A program made the translations under genes and the position numbers. DNA of 64,000 bases, taken from positions 62,001-126,000 of the forward strand of contig NZ_JAVFVU010000003.1 of assembly GCF_030929615.1 (NCBI RefSeq). Direction: 5' to 3'. Under the pieces are notes generated by a model. That model saw nothing but the letters and a program-made list of their open reading frames with translations, ran no database searches and had not been told where the DNA came from. Origin of the DNA: Dyadobacter sp. LHD-138 (GTDB lineage Bacteria > Bacteroidota > Bacteroidia > Cytophagales > Spirosomataceae). Every line of letters begins with the position of its first letter. Position 1 is the first letter of the stretch. Shown here piece by piece: positions 37,081 through 46,387 of this stretch.

Positions 37081-40000
37081 TTAAAAACTAAGTTTAAGAT
37101 TCAATCCGATTGTTCTGGACGATGGAAGGTTACCATAATCAAGGCCCTGGAAATTGCCTGCACCAAGGTTCATGTCAGGATCGAACGGCAGCTTGCGTTT
37201 GGCCAGACCGGGAATATCCATTGTTGCGTTTCCTCTGTAAAGAAAGAAAAGGTTGCGGGCGGTAAATGATAACCTCGCACTTTTCAGAAAAGTACCCTGC
37301 GAAACAGGAATGTTATAACCGAGCGTAAGCTCTCGTAAACGGAAATTAGTCGCAGAATAAGTAAAGAACTCACCCCAGGAATAACGCCCTTGTGACACGG
37401 TTTGCCAAAATGCTTCCGCGTTGATCGCTGTGGTATTGGCAGCACCGTCAGCCCGCACAGCCGGAAGTACCCATCCACCGGCACGATTTTCTTCGGTATA
37501 ATCAGCGGTACCATCGAAAGCAAGGTTGGCTTCTGTCCCAGACGTTACAATACCCCCTACCCGGCCGTCCACCAGGAAAGAGAACACAAAGTTCTTGTAG
37601 TTAAAGGTGTTGTTCCAACCTATGGTAAACTTAGGATTATAGTTTCCTATGATTGAGATGGGGCCCACGGCCGGTACACCCGCTGCGGTTACCACATACC
37701 TTCCCTGCGCATCTTTCAACCAGGTATTTGCCTCCATATCTCCAAAGGAACCACCCTCGGCAACAATCGGCGAAGCGGATCTGATACCACTACCCAAGCT
37801 TACCTTTTTGATACTTTCATGCAGATAAACCACCTTGTTGATATTGCGTGCAAAATTCACGCTTGTTTCCCACGAAAATTTATCTCCTTTTAACGGACTC
37901 CCGGAAGCGACGATCTCAACTCCTTTGTTATTGATTTTACCGGCATTGATAATTTGTGTGTTAAACCCCGAAGGTGAAGCCAAAGGAAGGGGTAAAATCT
38001 GGTTGATCGTGTTGCTGTTATAGTAAGTAACATCCAATCCGACCCGTCCATTGAAAGCTCTGAAATCGATACCAAATTCAGTGGCGGAAGAAATTTCAGG
38101 TTTAAGATTTGCGTTGGGGAGGGTTGTGTTTCTTGAAATATAGCCCACAGTGCCACCAGGCGTGAAGACATAGAACGGATCAAGCTGGTAAGGACTCGTA
38201 TCGTTACCCACCTGCGCCCATGATCCCCGGACTTTCGCAAAACTTACCCATGATGGTAATTGTACGGCATCAGAAAGAATAAAATTTCCCCCAAAGGCAA
38301 AATATGTGTAGGAATAAGGATTTGGAAGCGTGGAAGACCAGTCGTTACGAATAGAGGCATCGAATGTAAGGTAGTCCTTGAAAGAAAACGATGCCGCACC
38401 AAAAACATACTGGAGTTCTTTTTCCGAGAAAGTTGAAACGCGGGTAAGGTTTGTAGCGAACGACAGGTCAAATTTATCCACAACGGAAAGCCCCGTTGCT
38501 AATCCACCTACTTCAGAATATTTGTTGTAGGTCGAACCCGCACCAAAATTATAGGTAAAACCAAATTTATCACCTATTTTATGATTACCGGAAAAAATCA
38601 GGTCCATATTTCGTTCCAGCGTTTTACCGTCAAAATTTTCATAATTACCTCCGGCTGCGGCATACAAAAGCGTGTTATTGGCATATCCGCGTTCATACGC
38701 GTCAACATAGGTGTCGTAGCTGATTCGTCCCTGTACATTCAGCCATTTTGCAATTTCATATTTAGCAGATCCAAGAATAATGGAACGGTCTCTTTTTTCA
38801 CTGCCAAAGGTTTTGTTTAGTGTCCAGTAGGGATTCATATAGATACCCGAACTCGTCCAGTATCTGGGTGTGCCCGTCTCGGTCTGGTAATTTTTATAGT
38901 CATTCAAATCCACACTACGCGGTGTTTTGAGCAAATTCATGATCGGCCCACTGTTCTCACCGGAGAAAGGTTTGTTTTTGATATCCTGATTGATGTAAGT
39001 GATCTTGCCATCGACGCTCAGCCTCTTGGTCAGTTTTGCGTTGATCCTCAAATTCAGCGTATGACGTTGCAGGTCATTGTTGGGAATCAAACCCTGGTTT
39101 TTATTGTGGGTATAGGACATGTAAGTCTGAATATTTTCACTCCCCCCGGACAAGCCAATCGAATTATTTGTTGAAATCCCGTTTCTGTAAAAATTTTTAA
39201 TGTTATCAGGATAGGTAGTGGCCACAGCCCCCCAACTACCAGACGCGTTTTCACTTGACTTCCCTCCTGCTCCCTGTCCATAAGTATTTTGAAAGCTTGG
39301 TAAAAGCAAAGGAGACTCTATCGATACCCCTGAGTTGATATCTGTGCTGATTTTACCGGCTTTTCCCTTTTTTGTGGTGATCATAATTACCCCATTCGCA
39401 GCACGGCTACCATATAAGGCTGATGCCGCAGGCCCTTTTAACACGTTCATGGATTCAATATCATCGGGGTTGATGTTGGCCGCGCCATCACTGCGGTTTA
39501 CCCCACCGAAATCTGAATTCACCTGACTACGTACGGAATTATCAATGGGAACACCGTCCACCACAAACAAGGCATTGTTGTTTCCGCCGATCGAACGGTT
39601 ACCTCTCAACGTCACCCGTGTAGCAGAGCCGGGTCCCGAAGAGCCTTGTGTTACCACAATACCGGCAACTTTACCCGAAAGCGTGTTTACAAAGTTAGCG
39701 TCCCGCACGTCAGCCAGCTGTTTTCCCGAAAGCTGCTGGGTAGCGTAGGTCAGCGTTTTAGCGCTTCTCTCAATACCAAGGGCGGTTACCACCACTTCCC
39801 CGAGCTGGGTTGCGTCTTCTTTAAGCGTCACATTTACGACTGATCGGCCATTCACCGGTACATCCATGGAAGCATAGCCGATAAACGAAAAGATGAGAGA
39901 CTCCGAGCCAGACGATAATGATATCGTATAGCTACCGCTCACGTCCGTTGACGTGCCTTTCGTCGATCCTTTAATAAGCACGTTTACGCCGGGTAATGCC

Positions 40001-40128
40001 GTGCCCATATCGTCCACCACTTTTCCAGTAACCTTCAACTCTTGTCCCACTGCTGTTAAAGCAGAGCATGCCGCCAGCAGCATGAAGACTAACAACATTT
40101 TAAATCGTTTACGTGAGGTGGCCCGCAT
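37081..40128 (-). CDS. SusC/RagA-type TonB-dependent transporter
   Basis: A 1015-residue outer-membrane importer from the ATG at 40128 (MRATSRKRFKMLLVF), where a normal signal peptide begins; ATGs at 40167 and 40203 are alternatives. Order: signal peptide (ending VGQ), carboxypeptidase-like domain (about 30-105, KVTGKVVDDMGTALPGVNVL), plug with LGEVVVTALGIERSAKTLTY and GPAASALYGSRAANGVIMIT, then the barrel. Unlike the SusC at 16.4 kb it lacks an STN domain, so its regulation is not of the FecR type. No sigma/anti-sigma pair is nearby, but a direct-repeat motif lies 160 bp upstream. Confidence 0.93.
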   Translation of the reverse strand: MRATSRKRFKMLLVFMLLAACSALTAVGQELKVTGKVVDDMGTALPGVNVLIKGSTKGTSTDVSGSYTISLSSGSESLIFSFIGYASMDVPVNGRSVVNVTLKEDATQLGEVVVTALGIERSAKTLTYATQQLSGKQLADVRDANFVNTLSGKVAGIVVTQGSSGPGSATRVTLRGNRSIGGNNNALFVVDGVPIDNSVRSQVNSDFGGVNRSDGAANINPDDIESMNVLKGPAASALYGSRAANGVIMITTKKGKAGKISTDINSGVSIESPLLLPSFQNTYGQGAGGKSSENASGSWGAVATTYPDNIKNFYRNGISTNNSIGLSGGSENIQTYMSYTHNKNQGLIPNNDLQRHTLNLRINAKLTKRLSVDGKITYINQDIKNKPFSGENSGPIMNLLKTPRSVDLNDYKNYQTETGTPRYWTSSGIYMNPYWTLNKTFGSEKRDRSIILGSAKYEIAKWLNVQGRISYDTYVDAYERGYANNTLLYAAAGGNYENFDGKTLERNMDLIFSGNHKIGDKFGFTYNFGAGSTYNKYSEVGGLATGLSVVDKFDLSFATNLTRVSTFSEKELQYVFGAASFSFKDYLTFDASIRNDWSSTLPNPYSYTYFAFGGNFILSDAVQLPSWVSFAKVRGSWAQVGNDTSPYQLDPFYVFTPGGTVGYISRNTTLPNANLKPEISSATEFGIDFRAFNGRVGLDVTYYNSNTINQILPLPLASPSGFNTQIINAGKINNKGVEIVASGSPLKGDKFSWETSVNFARNINKVVYLHESIKKVSLGSGIRSASPIVAEGGSFGDMEANTWLKDAQGRYVVTAAGVPAVGPISIIGNYNPKFTIGWNNTFNYKNFVFSFLVDGRVGGIVTSGTEANLAFDGTADYTEENRAGGWVLPAVRADGAANTTAINAEAFWQTVSQGRYSWGEFFTYSATNFRLRELTLGYNIPVSQGTFLKSARLSFTARNLFFLYRGNATMDIPGLAKRKLPFDPDMNLGAGNFQGLDYGNLPSSRTIGLNLKLSF

Positions 40129-40662
40129 CTGCGCCGCATGTCCCCAAAGTAAAAAAGTACAATTCATCCACCTAGATGGAATTGGTAAAGATTCTCCGTA
40201 CATAATAACTTTGTGATTAGATAGAACGATACATTATTTTGAATTCTGCAACATTGTCAATATTAAAGTTTATCGGGGTCAAAAACTGATACTATTTTAC
40301 TCAATTATCCTACTATCTTTCAAATTTTAGAATTAGCAAACAATTGAACGATAACACCCTGATCAATACAGAATTGCCGTTCATCCATATTATCAAAACA
40401 TCGTTTTATAATACTGAAATCTTTGACCATAACATTTTGGTCCACGATAGACCTATTTCTTAAAAAACCATAATTTCCTGACACCGTGTTTTACCTGGTG
40501 AACTTTTGATATTCTTTATCCTAAAAAATAGCTACCTGGTCAATGGTAGAGAAATTTCGCTACGGAATATTACAATTTATTATGTATAAATAATCAGGCG
40601 AGATATTAAAAGGCTTCGGACTTGTGTGTCGCGAAAGCCCCTTAATATACTGCAATAGGCGG
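40129..40662. promoter_or_regulatory. Intergenic region upstream of SusC
   Basis: About 530 bp of AT-rich sequence between the SusC start and the stop of the dehydrogenase gene, both on the minus strand. No coding frame is convincing. It contains the 21-bp-spaced direct repeats at 40288-40319 and a hairpin at the dehydrogenase stop. It probably carries a separate promoter for the SusC operon. Confidence 0.5.
40286..40319 (-). promoter_or_regulatory. Candidate regulator site: direct repeat, 21-bp spacing
   Basis: Read on the plus strand, CTGATACTAT (40286-40295) and the related CCTACTATC (40309-40317) place the shared core TACTAT at 40290 and 40311, exactly 21 bp apart. The same core with the same spacing occurs upstream of the ten-gene operon (53212-53243), including the exact 10-mer CTGATACTAT. 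This suggests binding of one regulator dimer on one face of the helix at both promoters. Confidence 0.45.
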
Positions 40663-40671
40663 TTATTGCAG
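40650..40671. other. Hairpin overlapping the dehydrogenase stop codon
   Basis: CTGCAATA (40650-40657) pairs perfectly with TATTGCAG (40664-40671) around a six-base loop. The minus-strand stop codon (40663-40665) lies at the edge of the loop. No T-run follows on the minus strand, so a factor-independent terminator is doubtful; it may protect the 3' end of the operon transcript. Confidence 0.4.
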
Positions 40672-42432
40672 ACTCTTAACTTTCAGCACCTCACCAACAC
40701 CGATACTACTGGCATTATTGCCAAAACTCTTTCTAATATACGTCAGTATCTGGGCGATCTCTTCATTTTTCAGAAAGTCGTGGGCCGGCATCACACCGTT
40801 GTAATCCACCCCCTTGACAGTAAGCGGTCCGCTCATACCTTTCAGTACCACTTCGATTAGTTTTCGTTTATCGCCGATAACCCGCTCCGATCCTGCTAAA
40901 GGAGGAAAACGGCTACCGTCACCCTTACCGTCGCCCTGATGACAGGCCCCGCAGTACAGTTTATAAGCCTGCTCACCAGCTTCCAGAACTTTCTTCTCAA
41001 GGTTATCTTTTACGATATCGGGCTCTTTGATGTTCGTGCGTTGCTTGCGTTTTTCCATGCCGGCAAGCTGTGCTTTGCCAAATTTATTACGGTCGCCTTT
41101 GTACATGATCCGCCAGATTTTACCTTTCACACTTTCAGTAATGTACAGCGAACCGTCGGGGCCCATGGCGATACCCATGGGACGCGCCTTGGCATCTGCC
41201 GTATTAACGATCGTGTCAACGCTTGCAAAGCCATCCGCAAAAACCTCCCAGGGGCCAGACGGAGCGCCATTTTTGAAAGGGACAAAGCAAACAAAGTAAC
41301 CTGCCTGCGGATAAGGTGCACGAATAGTTGACCCGTGGAAGGCAATGAATGCGCCATTTTTATACCGCGCCGGAAATTGGTCGCCCTGGTAAAAATGGAG
41401 GTCGTTTGGTGCCCAATGTCCTGGGAAACCAATGATGGGCTGCTCAAATTCTGCACCCTTTCCCACTTTTGTACCGTCCCCTCCATACTCAGGATTCAGC
41501 AGTTTTTTGCCCTGCCTATGGTCGTAATAATAGTAAGGCCAGCCTGCGTCGGAATTTTCTTTCACCCGGAGAAACTCTTCCGAGGGCAACACGGCACTTT
41601 GCCAGTTGTTGTAAAGGTCGGGCCAGGTCCGTACCAGATTATCGCGGCCATGCTGCAAGACATAGAGATTGTTATCCGATTTGTTCCAGTCCATAGCCAC
41701 AACACTGCGAATACCCGTGGCGTACTTTTTCCCGTCCGACTGCAATTGTCCAATTTTATTAGCGTCAAATTGCCATACACCTCCGTGCTCCTCAAGCTGA
41801 GGGCAAGGATCCTGTCCTGCCAGACCCGGAACCCGGTTTTCAAGCTGGCACACATCCCCCGGTGCACCGAAAGGCACGTACATATGTCCCGCGTTATCAA
41901 ATGTGATCGGCTTGGCTATATGTTCCGAACCATGCACTTTATTTTTATAATCGTCCGTCAGGATTACTTCCGTTTTACTTTCCGGAATGAGTTTTCCAGG
42001 CGTAAGCTTATTTCGAAAAACCACCCCGGCAGTACTGTAATAAAGATAATCATTGTAAATACGCATTGCAGTGCCGTATCTGCCAGGATCCTGATAATCC
42101 CCAAAATGCTGGATGACATCCGCCTTCCCGTCATTGTCGATATCCCGCAGGGCAACACTGCCGCCTTTGGGTGTCACACTTCGTAATTTAACATAAATAT
42201 CACCGTTCTGGTTAACCGCCAAATGCCTGGCCGAACCTACACTATCCGCCACGACCACGGCTTCAAAACCACCGGGCAGTGCCAGACCGCCATTGTCAGG
42301 ATCACCCTTAGGCAGCTTGCTGATCGTATCGTAGCTAACAAAACTGATACTCAGCAACAAAACCGCCAAGCCGACAACCAAAAACTTCACCTTGGATAAG
42401 GTACTATAAAGCGTGTAAAAAAAATATTTCAT
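40663..42432 (-). CDS. PQQ-type sorbosone/sugar dehydrogenase fused to cytochrome c
   Basis: A 589-residue exported protein, last gene of the ten-gene operon. After an N-terminal hydrophobic segment (about 18-32) comes a beta-propeller of the soluble glucose/sorbosone dehydrogenase type (about 45-450): LPGGFEAVVVADSVGSARHL, HGSEHIAKPITFDNAGHMYV, GIRSVVAMDWNKSDNNLYVL, RPMGIAMGPDGSLYITES. The C-terminal ~100 residues are a cytochrome c domain with CGACH (Cys494, Cys497, His498) and probable axial Met548 (GVMPAH). The family oxidises aldoses or sugar aldehydes with PQQ; here electrons would pass to the fused heme. No PQQ synthesis genes are in the window. 43 bp after the amidohydrolase gene. Confidence 0.85.
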   Translation of the reverse strand: MKYFFYTLYSTLSKVKFLVVGLAVLLLSISFVSYDTISKLPKGDPDNGGLALPGGFEAVVVADSVGSARHLAVNQNGDIYVKLRSVTPKGGSVALRDIDNDGKADVIQHFGDYQDPGRYGTAMRIYNDYLYYSTAGVVFRNKLTPGKLIPESKTEVILTDDYKNKVHGSEHIAKPITFDNAGHMYVPFGAPGDVCQLENRVPGLAGQDPCPQLEEHGGVWQFDANKIGQLQSDGKKYATGIRSVVAMDWNKSDNNLYVLQHGRDNLVRTWPDLYNNWQSAVLPSEEFLRVKENSDAGWPYYYYDHRQGKKLLNPEYGGDGTKVGKGAEFEQPIIGFPGHWAPNDLHFYQGDQFPARYKNGAFIAFHGSTIRAPYPQAGYFVCFVPFKNGAPSGPWEVFADGFASVDTIVNTADAKARPMGIAMGPDGSLYITESVKGKIWRIMYKGDRNKFGKAQLAGMEKRKQRTNIKEPDIVKDNLEKKVLEAGEQAYKLYCGACHQGDGKGDGSRFPPLAGSERVIGDKRKLIEVVLKGMSGPLTVKGVDYNGVMPAHDFLKNEEIAQILTYIRKSFGNNASSIGVGEVLKVKSLQ

Positions 42433-42475
42433 TCTTACAGAAAATGAGGTTAGGGATGATAAATATTCACTGTTT

Positions 42476-43732
42476 TTATGGTCGGGAGGGAAGCGTCATG
42501 GAGCGGGCATTAAGATCGTAAACGATCTTCCCGCCTTTGATCGTCACCTCACATTCCAGCTTTTCCGTACCTTCCGATTTATAACGGGCCACGTCATAAA
42601 AGCCAAATTTTCCTTTGCGGAGGTACAGGATCGCCACATCAGCATGGGCACCTACCGAAATATGCCCGAGTTCCTCGCGTTTGATCGCTTTGGCCGGTGC
42701 CCAGGTACTGGCGGTGATAACGCTTTGCAGATCCATCTTCAAAGCCATAAATTTTGACATCACATTGAGCATATCCTTCATAGCACCGTTCATACTTCCG
42801 GTATGCAGGTCGGTACTGATCGTTTCCGGGTAAAAACCTGCTTTCGTAGCCGGTATTGCCTGTGAATAGGTAAAACTTCCACCTCCATGACCGACATCGA
42901 AAATCACCCCTTTCTTGCGGGCCTCCATGACAAAAGGGCGCAGTTTGCCCGTTTCCAGATCAACAATCGATTCTTTCGTTTCCAATATCTGCCCGTATGC
43001 GTGCGTAAAAATATCACCGGGACGCAGCCTCTTCATGAAAAGATCTTCGATTGACAACCTGGGTTTACTACCTCCGAAATCGATCATCACCGGAATGTTT
43101 GCAAGTTTTCCGGCTTCGAGTGCCCGGTCTACGGCAATAAAATCCGATTTATGAAAATGGGCCACCTTTACCCCGACAATATAATCTTTATAATCTTTCG
43201 CTGTATTAGCTGCCAGCTCTGGGTCCATAAACTTCACATCCTGCTGATACACAGAATATTCATCCCCGCGCATACCTTCACTGGAAATATTCAGAAAAGC
43301 CAGCACGCGCGTCTGGGACCGGTCTATGATATTTTTTTTGAACTCCGGAAACGATTTAGAGCCGGCACCACCCGCATCCACAATCGTCGTCACACCGACG
43401 CGAAAAGTGAAGCCGTCTGGAGGCAGCGCACTAAAACCATTGCTCAGGTCGCCGTCCGCAGTTGTTCCCGCAAAAACGTGACCGTGCATATCAATAAGGC
43501 CGGGTGTTACATACAGACCAGCTGCATCGATGACCTGCTTACCCGCTCCTGCCGCAATATTTTTGGCAACCTCCGCAATTTTACCATCTTTAATCGCAAC
43601 ATCCATGACCCTGTTGATGCTATTCTTCGGGTCGATCACGCGCCCACCTTTGATAACAATGTCATAAGACTGCGCCCATGAAGCGGCCGACGGGGACAGG
43701 AGCGACAATACAAAAAAAATGATTCTGTTCAT
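42476..43732 (-). CDS. Exported amidohydrolase/deacetylase-family metallohydrolase
   Basis: A 418-residue dihydroorotase-like amidohydrolase of the EF_0837-type subfamily, with a signal peptide (about 1-21, ASWAQ). Metal-binding motifs: VTPGLIDMHGHVF (HxH), the Lys in VGVKVAHFHK that is a candidate carboxylated ligand, FDVGHGGGSF, and the Asp in ETISTDLHTGS. Family relatives often sit next to a SelA-like PLP enzyme, as here (33 bp upstream), but are normally cytoplasmic. The presence of a signal peptide on both is the unusual point. Substrate unknown; N-acyl amino acids or N-acyl sugars are plausible. Confidence 0.87.
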   Translation of the reverse strand: MNRIIFFVLSLLSPSAASWAQSYDIVIKGGRVIDPKNSINRVMDVAIKDGKIAEVAKNIAAGAGKQVIDAAGLYVTPGLIDMHGHVFAGTTADGDLSNGFSALPPDGFTFRVGVTTIVDAGGAGSKSFPEFKKNIIDRSQTRVLAFLNISSEGMRGDEYSVYQQDVKFMDPELAANTAKDYKDYIVGVKVAHFHKSDFIAVDRALEAGKLANIPVMIDFGGSKPRLSIEDLFMKRLRPGDIFTHAYGQILETKESIVDLETGKLRPFVMEARKKGVIFDVGHGGGSFTYSQAIPATKAGFYPETISTDLHTGSMNGAMKDMLNVMSKFMALKMDLQSVITASTWAPAKAIKREELGHISVGAHADVAILYLRKGKFGFYDVARYKSEGTEKLECEVTIKGGKIVYDLNARSMTLPSRP

Positions 43733-43765
43733 GAGTTCAGGAATAGGTACTATAAATATTTAATT

Positions 43766-44977
43766 TCAGACAGATGCCTGGCTGAGTTCTTCTTTGATCC
43801 GCTGCGCTACGATCTTTTCTTGTCCAGGTTTCAGCATAAAAACGGTCAGCCTGATGTTATTTTTAGCTTCCCAGCCTATTATTTCAATAGACGGACTGCC
43901 TTTGCGGAGCTTGTCTCCCAATGTCTCCCCGGTCAGTCTGACCTTCTTTTCGTCCCAGGAAATACGCAGCGAAGGCGTATGATTGGCGATGGGCGGCAGA
44001 ACCATTTCCGTTTTCACACCATCGAAATTTTTTACAGCATTATCGATCAGCGCAATTTTCTGTTCCCAAATTTTCCATTCTTTGGCGTGATCTTGTTGCA
44101 CATATTTTTCCAAGGCAACGTACATTCCCAGAATTTCCTCCTTGTTCACCTTTTGGCCACGTCCTATCCCGCTGCGTGGAGGAGCGCTGAGCCGGGCTGC
44201 TGCGATCAGGTCTTTTTTGCCCATAAGAATCCCGGCGCTTTGTGGCCCGCGCATTGCCTTGCCACCGGAGATGCAGACCAGATCAAAGCCCATATCGTTG
44301 TATTTCCAGAGATTTTCCACGGGGGGCACGTCCGCCGCAATATCGATCATTGTCGGCAGCTTATGCTTTTTCGCAATGTCAAGCCACTCCTGATGCTGGA
44401 TCTTTCCTTCGGGCGCTTCGCGGTTCAGAAACCAGAGCAGCGCGGTTTTCTCGTTGATCGCTTTTTCAACTTCTTCCCGCGTCTCCACAACGACGATACT
44501 GACGCCTGCATTTTTAAGCGCCAGATGGTAACCATTGGCATGGGCCTTTTGCACAATTACTTCCGATTTCATACCTGTTCCTTCCAGAAATGGTAACTGC
44601 GCGACTCTTTTATTGTCAAGCCCCGTGAGTACACCCGCCATGCCCAATACCAGCGCAGACCAGCAGCCTGCAGTTACTATTGCAGCTTCCGAATGACAGA
44701 TAGCAGCAATCTTTTCGCCGACCTTATCCTGGACTTCATCGAGCATGACATACTCACCCGCTCCTGAATTGATAGCATCCAGCACCTCCTGAGGCATCAA
44801 CGAGGCTGTCATGGTCGTATAATTTCCGGCAGCATTGATAAATGTGCGAAGTCCCAGCTCTTTAAAAAGGTCCCGCTTTGGAGGAGAAACCACGGTCTCT
44901 GCAGCAAAAACCCGACCTAATGCCGCGCCTGCCACCGGCAGCACGGATAATCCTTTCAACAAATTCCGACGGCGCAT
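43766..44977 (-). CDS. Tat-exported SelA-like PLP-dependent enzyme
   Basis: A 403-residue fold-type I PLP enzyme of the selenocysteine-synthase-like group (aminotransferase class V fold), whose known members include D-glucosaminate-6-phosphate ammonia-lyase-like lyases. Motifs: FINAAGNYTTMTASLMPQEV at the substrate site, AAIVTAGCWSALVLG, Asp212 in MIDIAADVPP (pyridine nitrogen) and Schiff-base Lys240 in VCISGGKAMRGPQSAG. The N-terminus is a twin-arginine signal (RRRNLLKGL, then a hydrophobic run ending VFAAE), so the folded, cofactor-loaded enzyme should go to the periplasm. That is rare for PLP enzymes. It lies between the Tat protein and the amidohydrolase genes with gaps of 21 and 33 bp. 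Confidence 0.87.
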   Translation of the reverse strand: MRRRNLLKGLSVLPVAGAALGRVFAAETVVSPPKRDLFKELGLRTFINAAGNYTTMTASLMPQEVLDAINSGAGEYVMLDEVQDKVGEKIAAICHSEAAIVTAGCWSALVLGMAGVLTGLDNKRVAQLPFLEGTGMKSEVIVQKAHANGYHLALKNAGVSIVVVETREEVEKAINEKTALLWFLNREAPEGKIQHQEWLDIAKKHKLPTMIDIAADVPPVENLWKYNDMGFDLVCISGGKAMRGPQSAGILMGKKDLIAAARLSAPPRSGIGRGQKVNKEEILGMYVALEKYVQQDHAKEWKIWEQKIALIDNAVKNFDGVKTEMVLPPIANHTPSLRISWDEKKVRLTGETLGDKLRKGSPSIEIIGWEAKNNIRLTVFMLKPGQEKIVAQRIKEELSQASV

Positions 44978-44998
44978 ATGTTTTTGGGTTTTAAGATT

Positions 44999-46366
44999 CT
45001 ACTGTTTTTTGAACTTATCAGGAATAATAAACTCATATCCTTTCGGGGGCCAGGGGCCAATACTCTGGCCAGTAGGCCGTGGACTCGAAGGCAATATGGG
45101 TTCAATGCCAGCGACGGAATATTTCACATTCAAAAAGGGTGCTTTTCGCTCCTTGCCACCATCGACAACAGATCTTATACCCATGTCAATCATCCCACTC
45201 GTGAGCAGCGTCCTTTCCACGGCTCCTTGCGGTTTACCTGATAACAAAAACTTCTGAATGTTGAGAGTAAGGTAACTGAAATGCGAATAGGCCATACCAT
45301 TGTCCAGTACAAACTCGGTTGCCACGATTTTCCCACCCGTCCTGGCAGCGTAGGCCCAACCCGTATTCACAAGCTCATCGAGCATCAGTATAGCACCCTT
45401 CAGACCGTCGTTGTATCTGATAATAACCGCTTTCGGATCTTTAACAATTTCACGCATATTACCGGCCGCCCTGATCTTGATAGCATTGCAGGCAGCATCT
45501 ACGAGGTCTTTTGATATTTTTCCGTCATCAATAGCTTTCCAGACTTCATTACCCGTTACTCCCTGCACACTTGTCACCCCGGTTTCTCCTCCTGCCCTGC
45601 GTTCCACCATGCACTGAAGAATTTCCATGACATGAAATCCATAAGCATCCAGCGAGGCATAGCCAATAGCCACGGCTTCACTGATCTTCGTTCCCAGCGG
45701 ATGTACCAGCATGGGATCACGCCAGCAATACGGAAGTGACGATCCGGCCATCATGGACACATGAAGTTCCTGCGCACGGTCGTACACCCATTTGCTGTCC
45801 AGCCACGAATAGGCCAGATGCTTGTCTGAAAAAAGCGGAACGGATCGGTTGGAGGCGTCAAAAACCCTGAATATCTGTTCAAGATAATTCATTCTCGGAT
45901 ACATTTTCACACCCAGACGGCTATTGGGATAATCGCCGTGCTCACCTATATAAATCACTGCATCCACCGCCAGCTTGTCGCCACCGAGCATCAGTGCTTC
46001 GGCAATGGTTGGATACAGGGTCGCATTATTCATTTTGGCAATTCTTACGCCGGTATCGTTCGCACCGATCTGGTCAATCCACATCGATACGATCTGCACT
46101 TCCGGGGCCACCATGCCGTCGTCCGTTGGGATACCTGCAAAAAGTTTCGTAATGATCACGTCTGCATGGGCGCTATTGCGATAGATATTCGCAATGACCG
46201 CAATGCGTTTCAATGCTGCGGGATTTTGTACAGCAATGTCAGTATCTGAGCCTGTCAGATTGGTAAAACCGTTTGGAAAAAGTCCTGACAACATTGAAAG
46301 ACTGGCAGCCGCACCGGCTGATTTTTTGATGAATGTCCTTCGGGAATTATTCTCTTCTTTTGTCAT
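44999..46366 (-). CDS. Tat-exported protein of unknown function
   Basis: A 455-residue protein with a twin-arginine signal (SRRTFIKKSAG, hydrophobic run to about residue 30). The body starts with a Rossmann-like strand-helix (KRIAVIANIYRNSAHADVII) and has Trp/Asp/His-rich motifs: IYIGEHGDYPNSRLGVKMYP, GSSLPYCWRDPMLVHPLG, and FVLDNGMAYSHFSYLTLNIQ. I do not recognise a named family with an activity; the first half resembles proteins annotated only as hypothetical Tat proteins in Cytophagales. The conserved polar motifs suggest an enzyme. It sits between the gamma-glutamyltransferase and the PLP-enzyme genes, 21 bp on either side, inside the operon. Confidence 0.7.
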   Translation of the reverse strand: MTKEENNSRRTFIKKSAGAAASLSMLSGLFPNGFTNLTGSDTDIAVQNPAALKRIAVIANIYRNSAHADVIITKLFAGIPTDDGMVAPEVQIVSMWIDQIGANDTGVRIAKMNNATLYPTIAEALMLGGDKLAVDAVIYIGEHGDYPNSRLGVKMYPRMNYLEQIFRVFDASNRSVPLFSDKHLAYSWLDSKWVYDRAQELHVSMMAGSSLPYCWRDPMLVHPLGTKISEAVAIGYASLDAYGFHVMEILQCMVERRAGGETGVTSVQGVTGNEVWKAIDDGKISKDLVDAACNAIKIRAAGNMREIVKDPKAVIIRYNDGLKGAILMLDELVNTGWAYAARTGGKIVATEFVLDNGMAYSHFSYLTLNIQKFLLSGKPQGAVERTLLTSGMIDMGIRSVVDGGKERKAPFLNVKYSVAGIEPILPSSPRPTGQSIGPWPPKGYEFIIPDKFKKQ

Positions 46367-46387
46367 GATAAAAGTTATCGGGTTAAA

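Noticed and set aside
41335..42186. 283-codon plus-strand frame opposite the dehydrogenase gene
   Set aside because: It is antisense to a well-supported PQQ-type dehydrogenase with intact motifs, has no signal or domain likeness, and its composition follows from the codon pattern of the real gene.
43820..44596. 258-codon plus-strand frame opposite the PLP enzyme
   Set aside because: Antisense shadow of the SelA-like gene; no domain or start context.
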